NCBI GenBank assembly: GCA_035063765.1
Contig: JAPSFT010000009.1
Coordinates: 149,478 to 213,477 of the forward strand
DNA length: 64,000 nt
From: Deltaproteobacteria bacterium
Lineage (GTDB): Bacteria > Myxococcota_A > UBA9160 > PR03
Reading direction: 5' to 3'
Position numbers and translations under genes: made by a program. Positions 1 through 8,099 of the stretch are shown one piece after another; within the stretch, counting starts at the first letter, position 1; each line of letters starts with the position of its first letter. The notes under the pieces are model-generated. The model did not search any database. It had not been told where the DNA came from and saw only the letters and a list, made by a program, of their open reading frames with translations.

Positions 1-1062
1 TACCTGGAAGGGGCGACCGAGACCAACGGGCTCAGCATCACGAAGAGCGGGATCCGGCTGATCGGGGAGTCCTCCGGCGAGGACCGCGTGGTCCTGCGCA
101 AGGCCCAGGACCAGCGCAACGGCATCGTCGTCGTGCCTCCGGCGGTGACCGACTGCATGAGCTGCCACGCGAGCATGGGGCCGCCCTTCGACCTCCTGGA
201 GGGGGTCCCGCCGGGCCTGCCCGATCCGGAGCCGCTGCTCTACGACATCGAGGTCCGCGGCATCACGATCGAGGACTTCCGGAACAACGGCCTGTTCACG
301 GAGCGCGTGGACGGCTTCCGGATCCAGGACGTGCGCTCGGTCGGCAACCGCAACTACGGCATCTTCCCGACGCTCTCGAAGAACGGCGTGATCACCCGCA
401 GCTACGCGAGCGGCGCCGACGACAGCGGCATCTGGGTCGAGACCTCGACGAACGTCCAGGTCACGCACAACCTCGTCGAGGACAACGTGAACGGCTTCGA
501 GGTCTCGAACAGCGACGACGTCGTGATCGCCCGCAACGAGATGCGGAACAACACGGTCGGGGCGGCGATCCTCCTGCTCCCCGACATCTTCGACGACCGG
601 CCCGGCGCCAAGCGCATCGACGTCCGCAACAACTGGATCCACGACAACAACCGGCCGAACACCGCGTCGCCCGGCTCGATCCTGGCCGAGGTGCCCTCGG
701 GCCTCGGGATCCTGTATCTCGGCGTCGACGACTCGTCGATCCGGCGCAACCGGATCGAGCGCAACAACTCCGTCGGCATCGCGGTCGTGGACTACTGCCT
801 CGCGGTGGCGTTGACGCCCTTCAACTGCTTCGAGGATCCCACGGCGACCGACGAGTTCGAACTCGACGAGGCGGCGACCAACATCCGCGTGACGGACAAC
901 GTCCTGCGCGACAACGGCCTGGATCCGGATCCCGCGCATGCCTTCGCCCCGCTGGCCGCCGATCTCTCCCTGTTCAGCTTCGGGGCGGGGAACTGCTATC
1001 TGCGCAACGTCTTCAGCACCTTCACCTCGGTCACGGGGGATCCCCTGCCCCCGTGCCCGTAG
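1..1062 (+). CDS. Parallel beta-helix repeat protein with CxxCH motif (5' end missing)
   Basis: The frame is open from base 1 to a TAG at 1060-1062, so the start lies outside the window and 353 residues are visible. Repeated short strands of the N-x-[VI]-x-x-N type (for example around fragment residues 140-190 and 240-260) are those of a right-handed parallel beta-helix, resembling the TIGR03805-type beta-helix family; such proteins are usually exported and bind or cleave polysaccharide. An unexpected C-M-S-C-H sequence at fragment residues 52-56 fits a covalent heme c site, or is a coincidental pair of cysteines. The C-terminus ends in a proline/cysteine tail without an anchor. No catalytic residues can be assigned. 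The next gene is on the opposite strand, 58 bp away. Confidence 0.7.
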   Translation, partial: YLEGATETNGLSITKSGIRLIGESSGEDRVVLRKAQDQRNGIVVVPPAVTDCMSCHASMGPPFDLLEGVPPGLPDPEPLLYDIEVRGITIEDFRNNGLFTERVDGFRIQDVRSVGNRNYGIFPTLSKNGVITRSYASGADDSGIWVETSTNVQVTHNLVEDNVNGFEVSNSDDVVIARNEMRNNTVGAAILLLPDIFDDRPGAKRIDVRNNWIHDNNRPNTASPGSILAEVPSGLGILYLGVDDSSIRRNRIERNNSVGIAVVDYCLAVALTPFNCFEDPTATDEFELDEAATNIRVTDNVLRDNGLDPDPAHAFAPLAADLSLFSFGAGNCYLRNVFSTFTSVTGDPLPPCP

Positions 1063-1120
1063 GAGATCGCGGGTGCGGCGGGGGGAGCCAAGGAGCGGCT
1101 GCGCGGGAGGCCGGGGCGCG

Positions 1121-3256
1121 TCACCAGGTCGCCGTCAGCGCCGCGTGGAAGAAGCGCCCGGCACCGGGCAGCCGCTCCCCGAGCGCGACGTCCGAGCCCG
1201 TCACCCGGTCGAGCCCGCTCGTGTGCTCCGCCCAGGAGACGTCGAAGAGGTTGTCGAGGCCCATCGCGAGGCGCACCCCGCGCCCCGGCGGCTGCCAGGC
1301 GACGGCGAGGTTCACGATCCCGTAGCCGTCGGTCGTGGGCTCGTCGTTGTAGCGGGCGACCTGGTCCTGGCGCGCGGCCCACTCGAGCTCGGCGGTCGCG
1401 GTGAACGCGCGCCACGGCAGGTCGAGCGCCAGCGCGCCGCGCAGCGGCGCGATCCGGTAGAGATCGTCGTGGCTCGAGTGGTTGCGGCCGCGCACGTAGC
1501 CGAGCTGGCCGCGTACCTGCAGGTGCTCGTGCAGGGAGACGCGGGCGCTGGCCTCGACGCCGTAGAGGCGCACGTCGTCGAAGTTCTCGTAGCGGAGCAC
1601 GGGCAGGCCGGTCGCGGGATCCCGGCGGTCCGCGAGCGGGCTGCCCTGGATGTAGTCCTCGACCCAGGTGTAGAACGGCGCGACCCGCAGCTCGAGCCGC
1701 TCGCTCCGCCACTCGGCGGCGAGGCCCAGGTGCCAGGCGGTCTCCGCCTCGAGGTCGAGGTTGCCGACGTAGAGCCTGCCGTCGGCGAGGCCTGCGTTGG
1801 CGGCCAGCGGCGTCCACTGGTAGCGCTCGAGCAGGCTCGGGGCGCGCTGCTTGCGGGCGGCGCCGAGCTCGAGGCGCAGCGCGTCGCTCGCCTGCAAGCG
1901 GGCCAGGGCGGTCGCCTCCCAGTCCACGTCGCTGCGCCGGTGGCCGCGGGCGTCGAAGGCGTCGCGGTCGGCGCGCAGCGCGGCGGCGAGCAGCGGGTTC
2001 ATCGGCATCATCAGCTCGCGGACGTCCCCGGCGTTGCTCCACACCGTGTCGTTGCGCACGCCGACCAGCGTCGTCCAGCGCGGGCTCCAGCTTGCCTCCC
2101 ACTCCGCGAAGCTGCCGACGCGGCGCCGCCTGCCGTCGGGGATCCCCGTCTGCCGGCGGCCCATCGTGAGGTCGTGGATCTCGGAGTCGAAGGAGGCGAG
2201 GTGCAGGTCGCTGCCCACCCGGAGCTGGTGGCCCTCGCGGAGCGGGCGCGTGAAGTCGATCCGGTAGCCGATGTCCTGGCTCTCGGCGGGGGAGCGCATG
2301 CGCATCGCGCCCGCCGGGCGCAGCGAGAAGTTGTCCATCACGTGGTCGATCTCGTGCCAGTAGAGGCGCGCCGCCAGCTCGCCGCCGCCGAGCGCGCGCC
2401 GCAGGCGCAGGCCGGCGCGATGGCTCTCGTCGCTCACGATGTCCATCGGAAGCGACGGCGTGCCCGCCTCGTCCGTGATGCCGAGGCCCAGGTCCAGGGC
2501 GAGCTCGCCCCAGCCCCGCCGCGAGCCGACCAGGAGCCCGTGGTCGTGGCGCTCGTAGCCGCTCGCCGACACGCGCCCGCCCGGGAAGCGCAGGTCGTCG
2601 CCGTGCTGCCAGGAGCCCGTGTAGGCGAGGGCGAGCTTGCGGTCGCCGGCCCCGAGCAGGCCTCCGGTCCGGACGGCGCCCTGGCTGCCGTCGAAGCTGG
2701 CGGTCCCCCGGGCGGTGACGTGCAGGCCGTCGTCCTCCGCGAAGGGCGGGGGCGCGCTCTCCACCACGATCGTGCCCGCGAGGCTGTCGCCGCCCAGGCT
2801 GACGGGCGTGATGCCGGCGACCGTGCGCAGCGCGTCGATCGCCTCGACGGGCGCGTAGGCGAGCGGCGGGTCCATGTGGTTGGCGCAGGCCGGCGTGATT
2901 TGCATGTCGTCCACCAGCACCTTGACGCGGTCGTTCGAGAGCCCGCGTAGCTGCGCGATCCCCGTGAGCGGGCCGTTGCGGACGACGGCGGCGCCGGGCA
3001 CCGCCTCGAGCAGCGCCGCGGCGTCGCTCGCGCGGCTGCGCGCGCGGGCCGAGAGATCGGCCTCGCGGCTCGCGAGCGGCCGCGTGAGCTCGTCCGCCGG
3101 GCGCGGCGCGGTCACGACCAGGCCGGGCAGCTCGGGCGCCTCCGCTCCGGGGCCGTCCGGCTGGGCGGCGGTGGGGAGCGCGAGGAGGAGCAGGGCGAGG
3201 GTCCCGAGCAACGGGGCCCACGCGGGTCGGGGAGCTACGGACAGGTGGCTTTGCAT
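1121..3256 (-). CDS. TonB-dependent outer-membrane copper receptor (OprC/NosA type)
   Basis: A 711-residue protein with a signal peptide (residues 1-31, ending TAA-Q), a plug domain (about 45-170) and a 22-strand-type barrel ending in an aromatic residue (ATW). The plug has C124-x3-M128 and the barrel has H305-x-M307. This is the CxxxM-HxM copper site described for Pseudomonas OprC, at almost the same separation (about 180 residues). The sequence around it (H-M-D-P-P, H-V-M-D-N-F) is also typical of copper receptors, so the predicted role is energised copper import across the outer membrane. The ATG at 3256 was chosen because GGAGAG lies just upstream and a signal peptide follows; the frame stays open further upstream without such support. 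A TonB-like protein lies 62 bp upstream on the same strand. Confidence 0.87.
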   Translation of the reverse strand: MQSHLSVAPRPAWAPLLGTLALLLLALPTAAQPDGPGAEAPELPGLVVTAPRPADELTRPLASREADLSARARSRASDAAALLEAVPGAAVVRNGPLTGIAQLRGLSNDRVKVLVDDMQITPACANHMDPPLAYAPVEAIDALRTVAGITPVSLGGDSLAGTIVVESAPPPFAEDDGLHVTARGTASFDGSQGAVRTGGLLGAGDRKLALAYTGSWQHGDDLRFPGGRVSASGYERHDHGLLVGSRRGWGELALDLGLGITDEAGTPSLPMDIVSDESHRAGLRLRRALGGGELAARLYWHEIDHVMDNFSLRPAGAMRMRSPAESQDIGYRIDFTRPLREGHQLRVGSDLHLASFDSEIHDLTMGRRQTGIPDGRRRRVGSFAEWEASWSPRWTTLVGVRNDTVWSNAGDVRELMMPMNPLLAAALRADRDAFDARGHRRSDVDWEATALARLQASDALRLELGAARKQRAPSLLERYQWTPLAANAGLADGRLYVGNLDLEAETAWHLGLAAEWRSERLELRVAPFYTWVEDYIQGSPLADRRDPATGLPVLRYENFDDVRLYGVEASARVSLHEHLQVRGQLGYVRGRNHSSHDDLYRIAPLRGALALDLPWRAFTATAELEWAARQDQVARYNDEPTTDGYGIVNLAVAWQPPGRGVRLAMGLDNLFDVSWAEHTSGLDRVTGSDVALGERLPGAGRFFHAALTATW

Positions 3257-3318
3257 CGCGATCTCTCCTTCGGGGTTGGTCGCGGCTCGCCCTGGCCGCG
3301 GGGAACGCCGATCACCGC

Positions 3319-4071
3319 TCATTCGAGGCGGAACTCGATCGGCACGAGGAACCAGGTGGCGCTCCAGTCGACACCGGGAGGCGACGGAACGAAGCGCCAG
3401 CGGCGGACGGCGGCGAGCGCGGCCTCGTCCAGCGACGGGTCGCCGGCCGAGCGGTGCAGGCGCGTGGCGACGACGCGCCCGTCGCGTCCGATCCGGAGCG
3501 CGATCTCGGAGCGCCCCTCGCGGCCGGCGCGGCGTGCACGCGCGGGATAGGCGGGAGCGGCTCGCTGCTGGATGCGGGGGAGGGCGGCTCCTCCGCGCGC
3601 CCCGTGTTCCCCCGCGGCAGCACCGGGCCATCCGACGTCCATCGGTGTCGATCCAGCGACACCAGGGGCGGGCGGAGGCGCGCCCGGGAGCGGGGAGGGA
3701 GCCGCCGCGGCCGGCGGAGGCGCGCCCGGGAGCGGGGAGGGAGCCGCCGCGGCCGGCGCCGGCGCGCCCGGTGTGGCGGGCGAACGCGCGGGCGGCACGG
3801 GCCGCGGTGGCGGCCGGGGGGCCTGCATGCGGGGGGATGCCGGGTCCGGCGTGGCGCTGGCGGGCCCTGCCAGCGGTCCGCTCGCGACGGCGGGCGGCGG
3901 CTGTGGACTCCCGGCGGCCGGCGCCCGCGTGGGAGGTACGGCGTCCTCCACCCAGGCGACGGCGAGCGGAAGCGGCGGGGTCGCGAGCGGCCGCGGCGGT
4001 GCGTGCCCGGCCGCGGCGAGCGTCAGGGCGTGGAGCAGCGCCGAGAGGGCGAGCCAGGGCCGGAGCCGCAC
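3319..4071 (-). CDS. TonB family energy transducer
   Basis: About 250 residues. There is one N-terminal membrane segment (LALSALLHALTLAAAG), a long proline/alanine-rich periplasmic spacer, and a C-terminal TonB domain with the usual Y-P-A-R-A-R-R-x-G-x-E-G and two-strand pattern ending W-R-F-V-P. It should couple the proton-motive force to the copper receptor encoded downstream. No ExbB/ExbD genes are visible here. The start is uncertain: no ATG fits, so I took the GTG at 4071, which puts five residues before the hydrophobic segment; the open frame continues upstream. The spacer contains a 42-bp perfect tandem repeat. Confidence 0.75.
   Translation of the reverse strand: MRLRPWLALSALLHALTLAAAGHAPPRPLATPPLPLAVAWVEDAVPPTRAPAAGSPQPPPAVASGPLAGPASATPDPASPRMQAPRPPPRPVPPARSPATPGAPAPAAAAPSPLPGAPPPAAAAPSPLPGAPPPAPGVAGSTPMDVGWPGAAAGEHGARGGAALPRIQQRAAPAYPARARRAGREGRSEIALRIGRDGRVVATRLHRSAGDPSLDEAALAAVRRWRFVPSPPGVDWSATWFLVPIEFRLE
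3671..3754. repeat. 42-bp perfect tandem direct repeat inside the TonB spacer
   Basis: Two exact 42-bp copies (3671-3712 and 3713-3754), followed by a partial third. They encode a 14-residue unit rich in Ala and Pro (A-P-S-P-L-P-G-A-P-P-P). The unit is in frame, so a change in copy number would only alter the length of the periplasmic spacer of the TonB-like protein. Confidence 0.9.
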
Positions 4072-4452
4072 CCGCGCGGGCGCCGGCGGGATCGGCGCGC
4101 CGCCGGTGCGCGCGATCCGCCGCCGGACACCCGCCTTGCCAGCGTGTCTACCAACACTGGAACGTGTCGATGGCACCCGGCGTTGGGCGCCGGGCAAGCG
4201 CAGCTCGTACAGACGCGACTCCAGCGGCGAGACCTCTCGCACGGCGGAATGGCGGGAACGGGCCGGCGGTGGCCGCGCGCAGGAGCGCGGGCGCCGCCGG
4301 CGGACCGGGCGGAAGGAGGCGCAGGCGCCGCACGGGGACCGGGCAGCCCTCCGGCACGCAGCCCGGACGCGCCCGAGCACGGCGAGCGAGCTCGCCGCCC
4401 CTGGCGCACCGGCGCGCGGCGCGGGCGATCGATCCGGATGTGGACGCCGGCG
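4072..4452. other. 381-bp stretch without a supported gene upstream of the TonB-like gene
   Basis: No frame here has a credible start and family resemblance. The part nearest the TonB-like gene may include its unrecognised N-terminus or its promoter. It holds two dyads: 4139-4160, and a hairpin with 7-bp arms CCCGGCG/CGCCGGG at 4176-4194 (5-base loop). The rest is GC-rich sequence in which I see nothing definite. I found no cobalamin riboswitch boxes. Confidence 0.5.
4139..4160. promoter_or_regulatory. Imperfect 22-bp dyad, possible operator of the copper-uptake genes
   Basis: On the plus strand the site begins CCAGCGTG and ends ACACTGG; the outer arms CCAG/CTGG are perfect and the inner GT/AC pairs match. 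It lies about 70 bp upstream of the proposed TonB start and is relatively AT-rich for this genome. The length and spacing would suit a dimeric regulator. The binding protein is unknown and the assignment is inference. Confidence 0.3.
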
Positions 4453-4863
4453 CTAGGCGGCGAGCGGGACGTGCTCGATGGGATCCGGTGCGGGCTCGGG
4501 CAGCCGGAGCGGCGGCGCTGCGGGTGCCCGAGCGGCGCCGAGCGGAACGCCAAGGGACGCGCTCGCCAGCAGGAGCGTGGAGCCGAGCGGGGACGCCAGG
4601 CTCGCCGGCCCGTCCTCACAGCCGCACGGGCAGGGTGCGGCCAGGACCGCGAGCGGGCGGCCACACCAGGCATCGGACAGCGATGCCCGTGCGGCGTGCG
4701 CGGCATGCGCCGCCGCCGCGTCGGCGACGGCTGCGGGCGCGTGGTCGGCTGCGCGCTCGCCCGCAGCGGGCGGACAGGGGCTTCCGAGCGCTGCTAGGAC
4801 CGCGAGCGCGACGACGACGCGGAGCGCCTTTCGCCCGGGCTCGACGTAGCGACGGGGGGCCAT
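4453..4863 (-). CDS. Small exported Cys/His protein with CPCGCE motif, next to copper uptake genes
   Basis: A 136-residue protein. It has a hydrophobic N-terminal segment (VVVALAVLAALG), then a histidine-containing alanine-rich stretch (AHAAHAA), a C-P-C-G-C-E-D cluster, a second hydrophobic segment and a proline-rich tail. The clustered cysteines and nearby histidines could bind a metal, and the position upstream of the TonB-like and copper-receptor genes on the same strand suggests a part in copper handling. I do not recognise the family with certainty. The start could be the ATG at 4863 or the one at 4878; neither has a clear ribosome binding site. Confidence 0.5.
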   Translation of the reverse strand: MAPRRYVEPGRKALRVVVALAVLAALGSPCPPAAGERAADHAPAAVADAAAAHAAHAARASLSDAWCGRPLAVLAAPCPCGCEDGPASLASPLGSTLLLASASLGVPLGAARAPAAPPLRLPEPAPDPIEHVPLAA

Positions 4864-5006
4864 GCGGCGAAGGAACATAGGCAACGGGTGCTCGTGGTCG
4901 AGGCCACGCGCCCGACCTCGGCGTCGTCGCGGGGAGCCGCAGGCCCCAGCGAGAAGAGGTCGCGCAAGCGACACGCGCTGCAGACCCTCGGCGTGTCGCG
5001 GGCGCG

Positions 5007-8000
5007 TCACGCCCGTGTCGGCACGAACCCCTCGCCCAGGGGCGCGGCCGTCTCCGGCACGCTCTTCACCGCGACCTCCGGCGCCAGCAGCTTGTACATC
5101 ACCGGGGTCACCAGGCGCGCCAGGATCGTCGAGGAGACGAGGCCGCCCATGATCACGATCGCGAGCGGCGAGTAGAGCGGGGAGCCTTCGAGAGCGAGCG
5201 GGAGCAGGCCGCCGAGCGCCGTCAGCGTCGTCAGCAGGATCGGGAAGAAGCGCGCCTGCCCGGCGCGTTCGATCGCTTCGTCGAGCTCGACCCCGTCCTC
5301 GCGCAGCAGGTTCGTGAAGTCGACCAGCAGGATCGAGTTCTTGACCTCGATGCCGATCAGCGCGATGAAGCCGATCATCGCGGTGAACGAGATCGAGTAG
5401 CCGGTGAGCCAGAGTGCGAGGATGCCGCCCGCCACGCCGAGCGGGATCACCGAGGCGACGATCCCGGTGCTCTTGAAGGTGCGGAACTCGAGCACCAGGA
5501 CGGCGAGCACGCCGAAGGCTGCAATGAGCAGCGCGGCTCCGAAGCCGCCGAAGCTCTCCTGGCGGCTCTCGAGCTCGCCCGCGACCTCCCAGTGCGTACC
5601 GGGCTCCCACTCGAGCGCCGCGAGGCGCGCCATCACCTCGCGCGTGACCTTCTCGGTGTTGTAGCCCGAGGCGACGTGCGCGGAGACCGTCGTCACGCGC
5701 AGCTTGTCGTGATGCTCGATCTCCGGCGGCGACGCCTCGAGCTCGAGCCGGGCGAGCTGGCGCAGGGGAACCTGCGCGCCCGACGCCGACGCGACGCTGA
5801 GGTCGTCGAGCGCCGCGAGGCTCGCGCGCGACCCCTGCGGGAGCGTCATCCGGATCTCGTATTCCTCGCCGGCCGTGTCGCGCAGGCTTCCCGCCACGAG
5901 CCCGGCGATCGCGAGCCGGACCGCGTGTTTGATCTCGAGCTCCGGGACGCCCAGGCGCCCGGCCTGCGCGGAGTCGATGCGCACCGCGAGATCCGTCTTG
6001 GTGGCACGCAGCGGGTCGTCCACGTAGATCGCGCCGGGCGTCGCCTCGATCACCGCGGCGACCTTCGACGAGAGCGCGCGCAGGCCCGCGAGGTCCTCGT
6101 CGAAGACGCGCATCTCGACCGGCGCGTCGATCGGGGGGCCGTTGCGGAACCGCTCGAGGCGCAGCTTGGCACGCGGATAGGCGGCCAGCTCGCGGCGGAT
6201 CGCGTCGAGCAGGGCGGGCGTCGTCGCGGGCTCGTAGGCGTCTAGCTGCACGAAGAGCTCGCCCACGTGGCTCTTCGGATCCTCGGGCCGCACGTTGTAG
6301 TAGACCTGCGGATTGCCGTGCCCCACGTTGGCCGCGACGCGGGAGACCGCCGGGTGGCGCGCGAGCACCGCCTCGGCGAAGCGGACGGCCCGGTCCGTCT
6401 CGTCGAGCGAGGCGCCGTCGGGCGCCTCGACCTCGATGCGGAACATCGGGACGTCCGCGTCGGGGAAGAGCGAGAAGCCGATCCGTGGCACCAGGGCGAT
6501 CGAAGCGATGAAGAAGAGGGCGGCGCCCGCGAGGGTCGCGCGCGGCCAGCCGAGCGCGAGGCGCAGGAGCGGCCGGTAGAGCCATTCGATCGCGCGATGG
6601 AAGAGCTGGAAGGCGCGGTTGCCGTGCTCGTCCTGCTCCTGCAGCACGAGGCTGCCGAGGAAGGGGATGATGGTGAGCGAGACGAAGAGCGAGGCGCCCA
6701 CCGTGTAGAGCACGGCGACCGGCAGGCTGCGCGTGAACTGCCCCGCACCGCCCGGTAGCATGAGCAGCGGCAGGAACGCCAGCATCAGCGTGGCGGTGCA
6801 GCCGACGACGGCGATGCCGATCTGCCGGGTGGCCAGGATCGCCGCCTGCTTGCGGCTGTATCCCATGCGCAGGAAGCGCGTCAGGTTCTCGACGACCACG
6901 ATCGAGTCGTCGACCAGGAGGCCGAGGGCGATCACGAAGCCGACGATGCTCAACTGGTTGATCGAGAAGCCGCTTGCGTGCAGGAGGGCGATGCCGATCG
7001 AGAGCGAGAGGGGGATCGAGATCATCACGATCAGGGAGGCGCGCAGCCCGAGCGGCAGGAGCGTCAGGAGCACGAGGCCGATCGCGAGCGCGAAGTCGCG
7101 GGTGAGGCCCTCCATGCGGTGCGCGACCTGGATCGACTGGTCGAAGACGAGCTCGAGCTCGATCTCGGGGGGGAGGGTTGCGCGGAACTCCTCGAGCACC
7201 ACCAGCGCGCGGTCGCGCACGTCGAAGACGATCTGGTTCGGCTTCTGCTCGAGCGTCACGAAGACCGCGCGCCGCCCGTCCACCCGTGCGCGATGCGTCT
7301 CCTCGGCCGTCCCCCAGGCGACCCTTGCCACGTCGCCGAGGGTCGTGATCCGCGCGCCGTCGGCCGCGAGCACGGTCTCGCGCACCTCCTCGAGGGTCTC
7401 GAAGTGGCCGCCCGCCTCGACGTTGAAGCGCCGGGAGCCGACGTCGACGCCGCCGCCCGGCACGACCGCGTTGTCGCTGCGCAGGGCGTCCAGCACGCGT
7501 CCGATCGGGAGGCGCAGCGCCGCGAGGCGCTCGGGGTCGATCTCCACCCGCACCTGCTGCTCGGGATAGGCCCAGGTCTCGATCTCCTTGACGCCGGCCA
7601 CGGCCTCGAGGCGCTCCTCGAGCCGCTCCGCCTGGCGCTGCAGCTCGCGCCAGGACGCGGTCTCGGAGAGCAGGGCGAGCTGGAGGACGGCGACGTTGGT
7701 CGTCTCGATCTTGTTCACCTCGAGGCGCTCGAGGTTCGCGGGCAGGTCGGCGCGCGCGGCGTTCACCTCGCGCACGACCTCCTCGTACTTGCGGGCGGTG
7801 TCGGCGTCGGCCTCGAACTCGACGACCGTGAGCGAGACGCCGTCCTCGGCCCTGGAGGAGAGCTCCTTCAGGTCGTCGAGCTCGGAGAGGCGGTCCTCGA
7901 GCGGGTCCACGACGAGCTGCTCCATGTCCGCGGGGGCCGCACCGGGATGGAGCGCGACGACCGTGAAGATCGGGATCGGGAAGGCGGGGTCCTCGGCGCG

Positions 8001-8099
8001 GGGAATCGTGCGCAGCGAGTTCCAGCCGAGCGCCACCAGCAGGGCGAAGAGGACCAGCGTGAACTGCGGCCGCGCGACCGCAGCCTCTGCGATCTTCAC
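5007..8099 (-). CDS. RND (HAE1/AcrB-type) efflux pump inner-membrane subunit
   Basis: A 1030-residue protein, the usual length for AcrB-type permeases, with 12 membrane segments and two large periplasmic loops. The proton-relay residues are present: the Asp-Asp pair in G-L-L-V-D-D-S-I-V-V-V-E-N and the lysine in I-G-I-E-V-K-N. It would export hydrophobic or toxic compounds by proton antiport together with the membrane-fusion lipoprotein encoded just upstream; no outer-membrane channel gene is present in the window. The GTG start at 8099 overlaps the TGA of the upstream gene (GTGA), implying translational coupling. A small hairpin (4999-5015) overlaps its stop codon. Confidence 0.93.
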   Translation of the reverse strand: MKIAEAAVARPQFTLVLFALLVALGWNSLRTIPRAEDPAFPIPIFTVVALHPGAAPADMEQLVVDPLEDRLSELDDLKELSSRAEDGVSLTVVEFEADADTARKYEEVVREVNAARADLPANLERLEVNKIETTNVAVLQLALLSETASWRELQRQAERLEERLEAVAGVKEIETWAYPEQQVRVEIDPERLAALRLPIGRVLDALRSDNAVVPGGGVDVGSRRFNVEAGGHFETLEEVRETVLAADGARITTLGDVARVAWGTAEETHRARVDGRRAVFVTLEQKPNQIVFDVRDRALVVLEEFRATLPPEIELELVFDQSIQVAHRMEGLTRDFALAIGLVLLTLLPLGLRASLIVMISIPLSLSIGIALLHASGFSINQLSIVGFVIALGLLVDDSIVVVENLTRFLRMGYSRKQAAILATRQIGIAVVGCTATLMLAFLPLLMLPGGAGQFTRSLPVAVLYTVGASLFVSLTIIPFLGSLVLQEQDEHGNRAFQLFHRAIEWLYRPLLRLALGWPRATLAGAALFFIASIALVPRIGFSLFPDADVPMFRIEVEAPDGASLDETDRAVRFAEAVLARHPAVSRVAANVGHGNPQVYYNVRPEDPKSHVGELFVQLDAYEPATTPALLDAIRRELAAYPRAKLRLERFRNGPPIDAPVEMRVFDEDLAGLRALSSKVAAVIEATPGAIYVDDPLRATKTDLAVRIDSAQAGRLGVPELEIKHAVRLAIAGLVAGSLRDTAGEEYEIRMTLPQGSRASLAALDDLSVASASGAQVPLRQLARLELEASPPEIEHHDKLRVTTVSAHVASGYNTEKVTREVMARLAALEWEPGTHWEVAGELESRQESFGGFGAALLIAAFGVLAVLVLEFRTFKSTGIVASVIPLGVAGGILALWLTGYSISFTAMIGFIALIGIEVKNSILLVDFTNLLREDGVELDEAIERAGQARFFPILLTTLTALGGLLPLALEGSPLYSPLAIVIMGGLVSSTILARLVTPVMYKLLAPEVAVKSVPETAAPLGEGFVPTRA

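Noticed and set aside
996..3221. Long open frame on the minus strand in another phase of the copper receptor, and a 670-codon plus-strand frame at 938-2950
   Set aside because: Both are Arg/Pro/Gly-rich low-complexity translations caused by high GC content; the receptor frame has signal peptide, plug and barrel motifs.
4072..4452. Possible cobalamin riboswitch before the TonB genes
   Set aside because: The conserved B12-box-like sequence and surrounding stems are not found; the receptor has copper-site motifs instead.
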